Both the position numbers and the translations under genes were made by a program. This document shows, in pieces, positions 63,183-64,000 of a stretch of DNA of 64,000 nt. Each line of letters starts with the position of its first letter. Positions within the stretch are counted from its first letter, which is position 1. The stretch comes from Rhizobium sullae. GTDB lineage: Bacteria > Pseudomonadota > Alphaproteobacteria > Rhizobiales > Rhizobiaceae. Under the pieces are notes generated by a model. It saw only the letters and a list, made by a program, of their open reading frames with translations. It ran no database searches and was not told the DNA's origin. The stretch is taken from NCBI RefSeq assembly GCF_025200715.1, contig NZ_CP104144.1:2666001-2730000 (forward strand). The letters run 5' to 3'.

Positions 63183-64000
63183 ATGGCCAACCTCGTCCTT
63201 GAAAATATCAACAAATCCTTCGGCCCGCTGCAGGTGATCCCCGATATCAATCTCGATATCAAGGATGGCGAGTTTGTCGTCTTCGTCGGCCCGTCCGGTT
63301 GCGGAAAGTCGACGCTGCTCAGAATGATCGCAGGGCTCGAAGAGGCAACAGGCGGCGACATCCGCATCGATGGCGAAAGCGTCATCGACACGCCGGCCGC
63401 CGATCGCGGCGTCGCCATGGTTTTCCAGTCCTATGCGCTTTACCCGCACATGACGGTTCGCCAGAATCTGAGCTTCGGTCTTGAGAATATCCGGATGCCG
63501 AAGGACGAGATCGTTCGGCGGGTTGAAGCAGCCGGCAAGCTTTTGCAGATCGACACGCTGCTTGAGCGACGCCCCCGCCAGCTGTCCGGCGGTCAGCGTC
63601 AGCGCGTCGCAATTGGCCGCGCCATCACCCGCGACCCGAAGATATTCCTCTTCGACGAGCCACTTTCCAACCTCGATGCGGAATTGCGGGTGCTGATGCG
63701 CGTCGAGATCACCAAGCTGCACGAGCGGCTCGGCAATACGATGATCTATGTGACGCATGACCAGATCGAGGCGATGACGATGGCCGACAAGATCGTTGTC
63801 CTGCGCAAGGGGGCGATCGAGCAGGTCGGCGCGCCGCTTGATCTTTATAATCGCCCGCACAACACCTTCGTCGCGGGCTTCATCGGCTCGCCGCGCATGA
63901 ACCTCATCGAAGGCGCAATCGGCGCTTCGATCAATGGGAGGCTCGCCTTCGAAAGCGCCGGCCTGCCGCCGCTGGAACTGACATCCGGAGCCGAGCTTGT
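63183..64000 (+). CDS. Sugar ABC importer ATPase, MalK/UgpC-type, 3' end beyond window
   Basis: The first 272 residues are present of a family of about 350-360. Walker [10 protein letters not shown] (36-44), Q-loop [14 protein letters not shown], signature LSGGQRQR, Walker [13 protein letters not shown] and the switch His in [14 protein letters not shown] are all intact. The start of the OB-fold regulatory domain ([12 protein letters not shown]) is present. Nine bases after the permease. Confidence 0.95.
   Translation, partial: MANLVLENINKSFGPLQVIPDINLDIKDGEFVVFVGPSGCGKSTLLRMIAGLEEATGGDIRIDGESVIDTPAADRGVAMVFQSYALYPHMTVRQNLSFGLENIRMPKDEIVRRVEAAGKLLQIDTLLERRPRQLSGGQRQRVAIGRAITRDPKIFLFDEPLSNLDAELRVLMRVEITKLHERLGNTMIYVTHDQIEAMTMADKIVVLRKGAIEQVGAPLDLYNRPHNTFVAGFIGSPRMNLIEGAIGASINGRLAFESAGLPPLELTSGAEL

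Overview
The window reads as a GC-rich alphaproteobacterial replicon of the Rhizobium/Agrobacterium type. The importers, inositol dehydrogenase, MipA, SulP, DUF3300/DUF2950 and the luciferase-like monooxygenase cluster are all rhizobial in character. Many solute importers, local repressors, three RND efflux operons and several decaying gene fragments suggest an accessory replicon (chromid or large plasmid) or an accessory chromosomal region. No rRNA, tRNA, replication origin or CRISPR array was seen. Product names rest on reading the proteins by eye; no database search was run.

Layout. 1-5643: RND pump (cut by the window start) with two lipoprotein adaptors and a divergent TetR regulator over an inverted-repeat operator. 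5748-6040: frameshifted remnant of a polyphosphate kinase 2 gene. 6044-13625: a seven-gene leftward operon with an oligopeptide-type ABC importer (binding protein, two permeases, fused double ATPase), a luciferase-like flavin monooxygenase and two AhpD/CMD-fold proteins. It is headed by a perfect 18-bp palindrome and is the best candidate for an undescribed system. 14381-24625: a stress/ion/polyphosphate neighbourhood (CYTH triphosphatase, DUF2950, DUF3300, DUF3302, SulP-STAS, PPK2, AI-2E, K+ channel, Ca2+/H+ antiporter). 25260-27554: PAS remnant and a membrane protein with a cyclase-like TPR region. 27733-33394: second RND pump and adaptor between two TetR regulators. 33587-36846: FabF-type synthase, SDR, and a scrapyard holding pieces of ftsZ, a tetR gene, an F420-type reductase fused to a serine recombinase piece, and an RpiR DNA-binding domain. 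36974-43058: ribose-type ABC importer, hydroxypyruvate-isomerase-like protein, inositol 2-dehydrogenase and a divergent LacI regulator with tandem operators. 43546-49382: MipA, a TolC/NodT remnant, adaptor and third RND pump. 49947-52111: OmpR/EnvZ-type two-component pair, then an IS630 remnant. 52996-56445: ICMT-like methyltransferase, patatin-like lipoprotein, DUF3313 lipoprotein. 56586-64000: FadR-type GntR regulator, two Gfo/Idh/MocA oxidoreductases and a divergent sugar ABC importer, with two TGGT-N3-ACCA operators 126 bp apart; the ATPase runs off the window.

The recurring design is an importer or pump operon under a local repressor, with the operator readable in the intergenic space. 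Both sugar loci pair an importer with NAD-dependent Gfo/Idh enzymes, suggesting uptake and oxidation of polyols, inositols or sugar acids. None of the three RND operons has an intact outer-membrane factor beside it, so they probably share a TolC encoded elsewhere.
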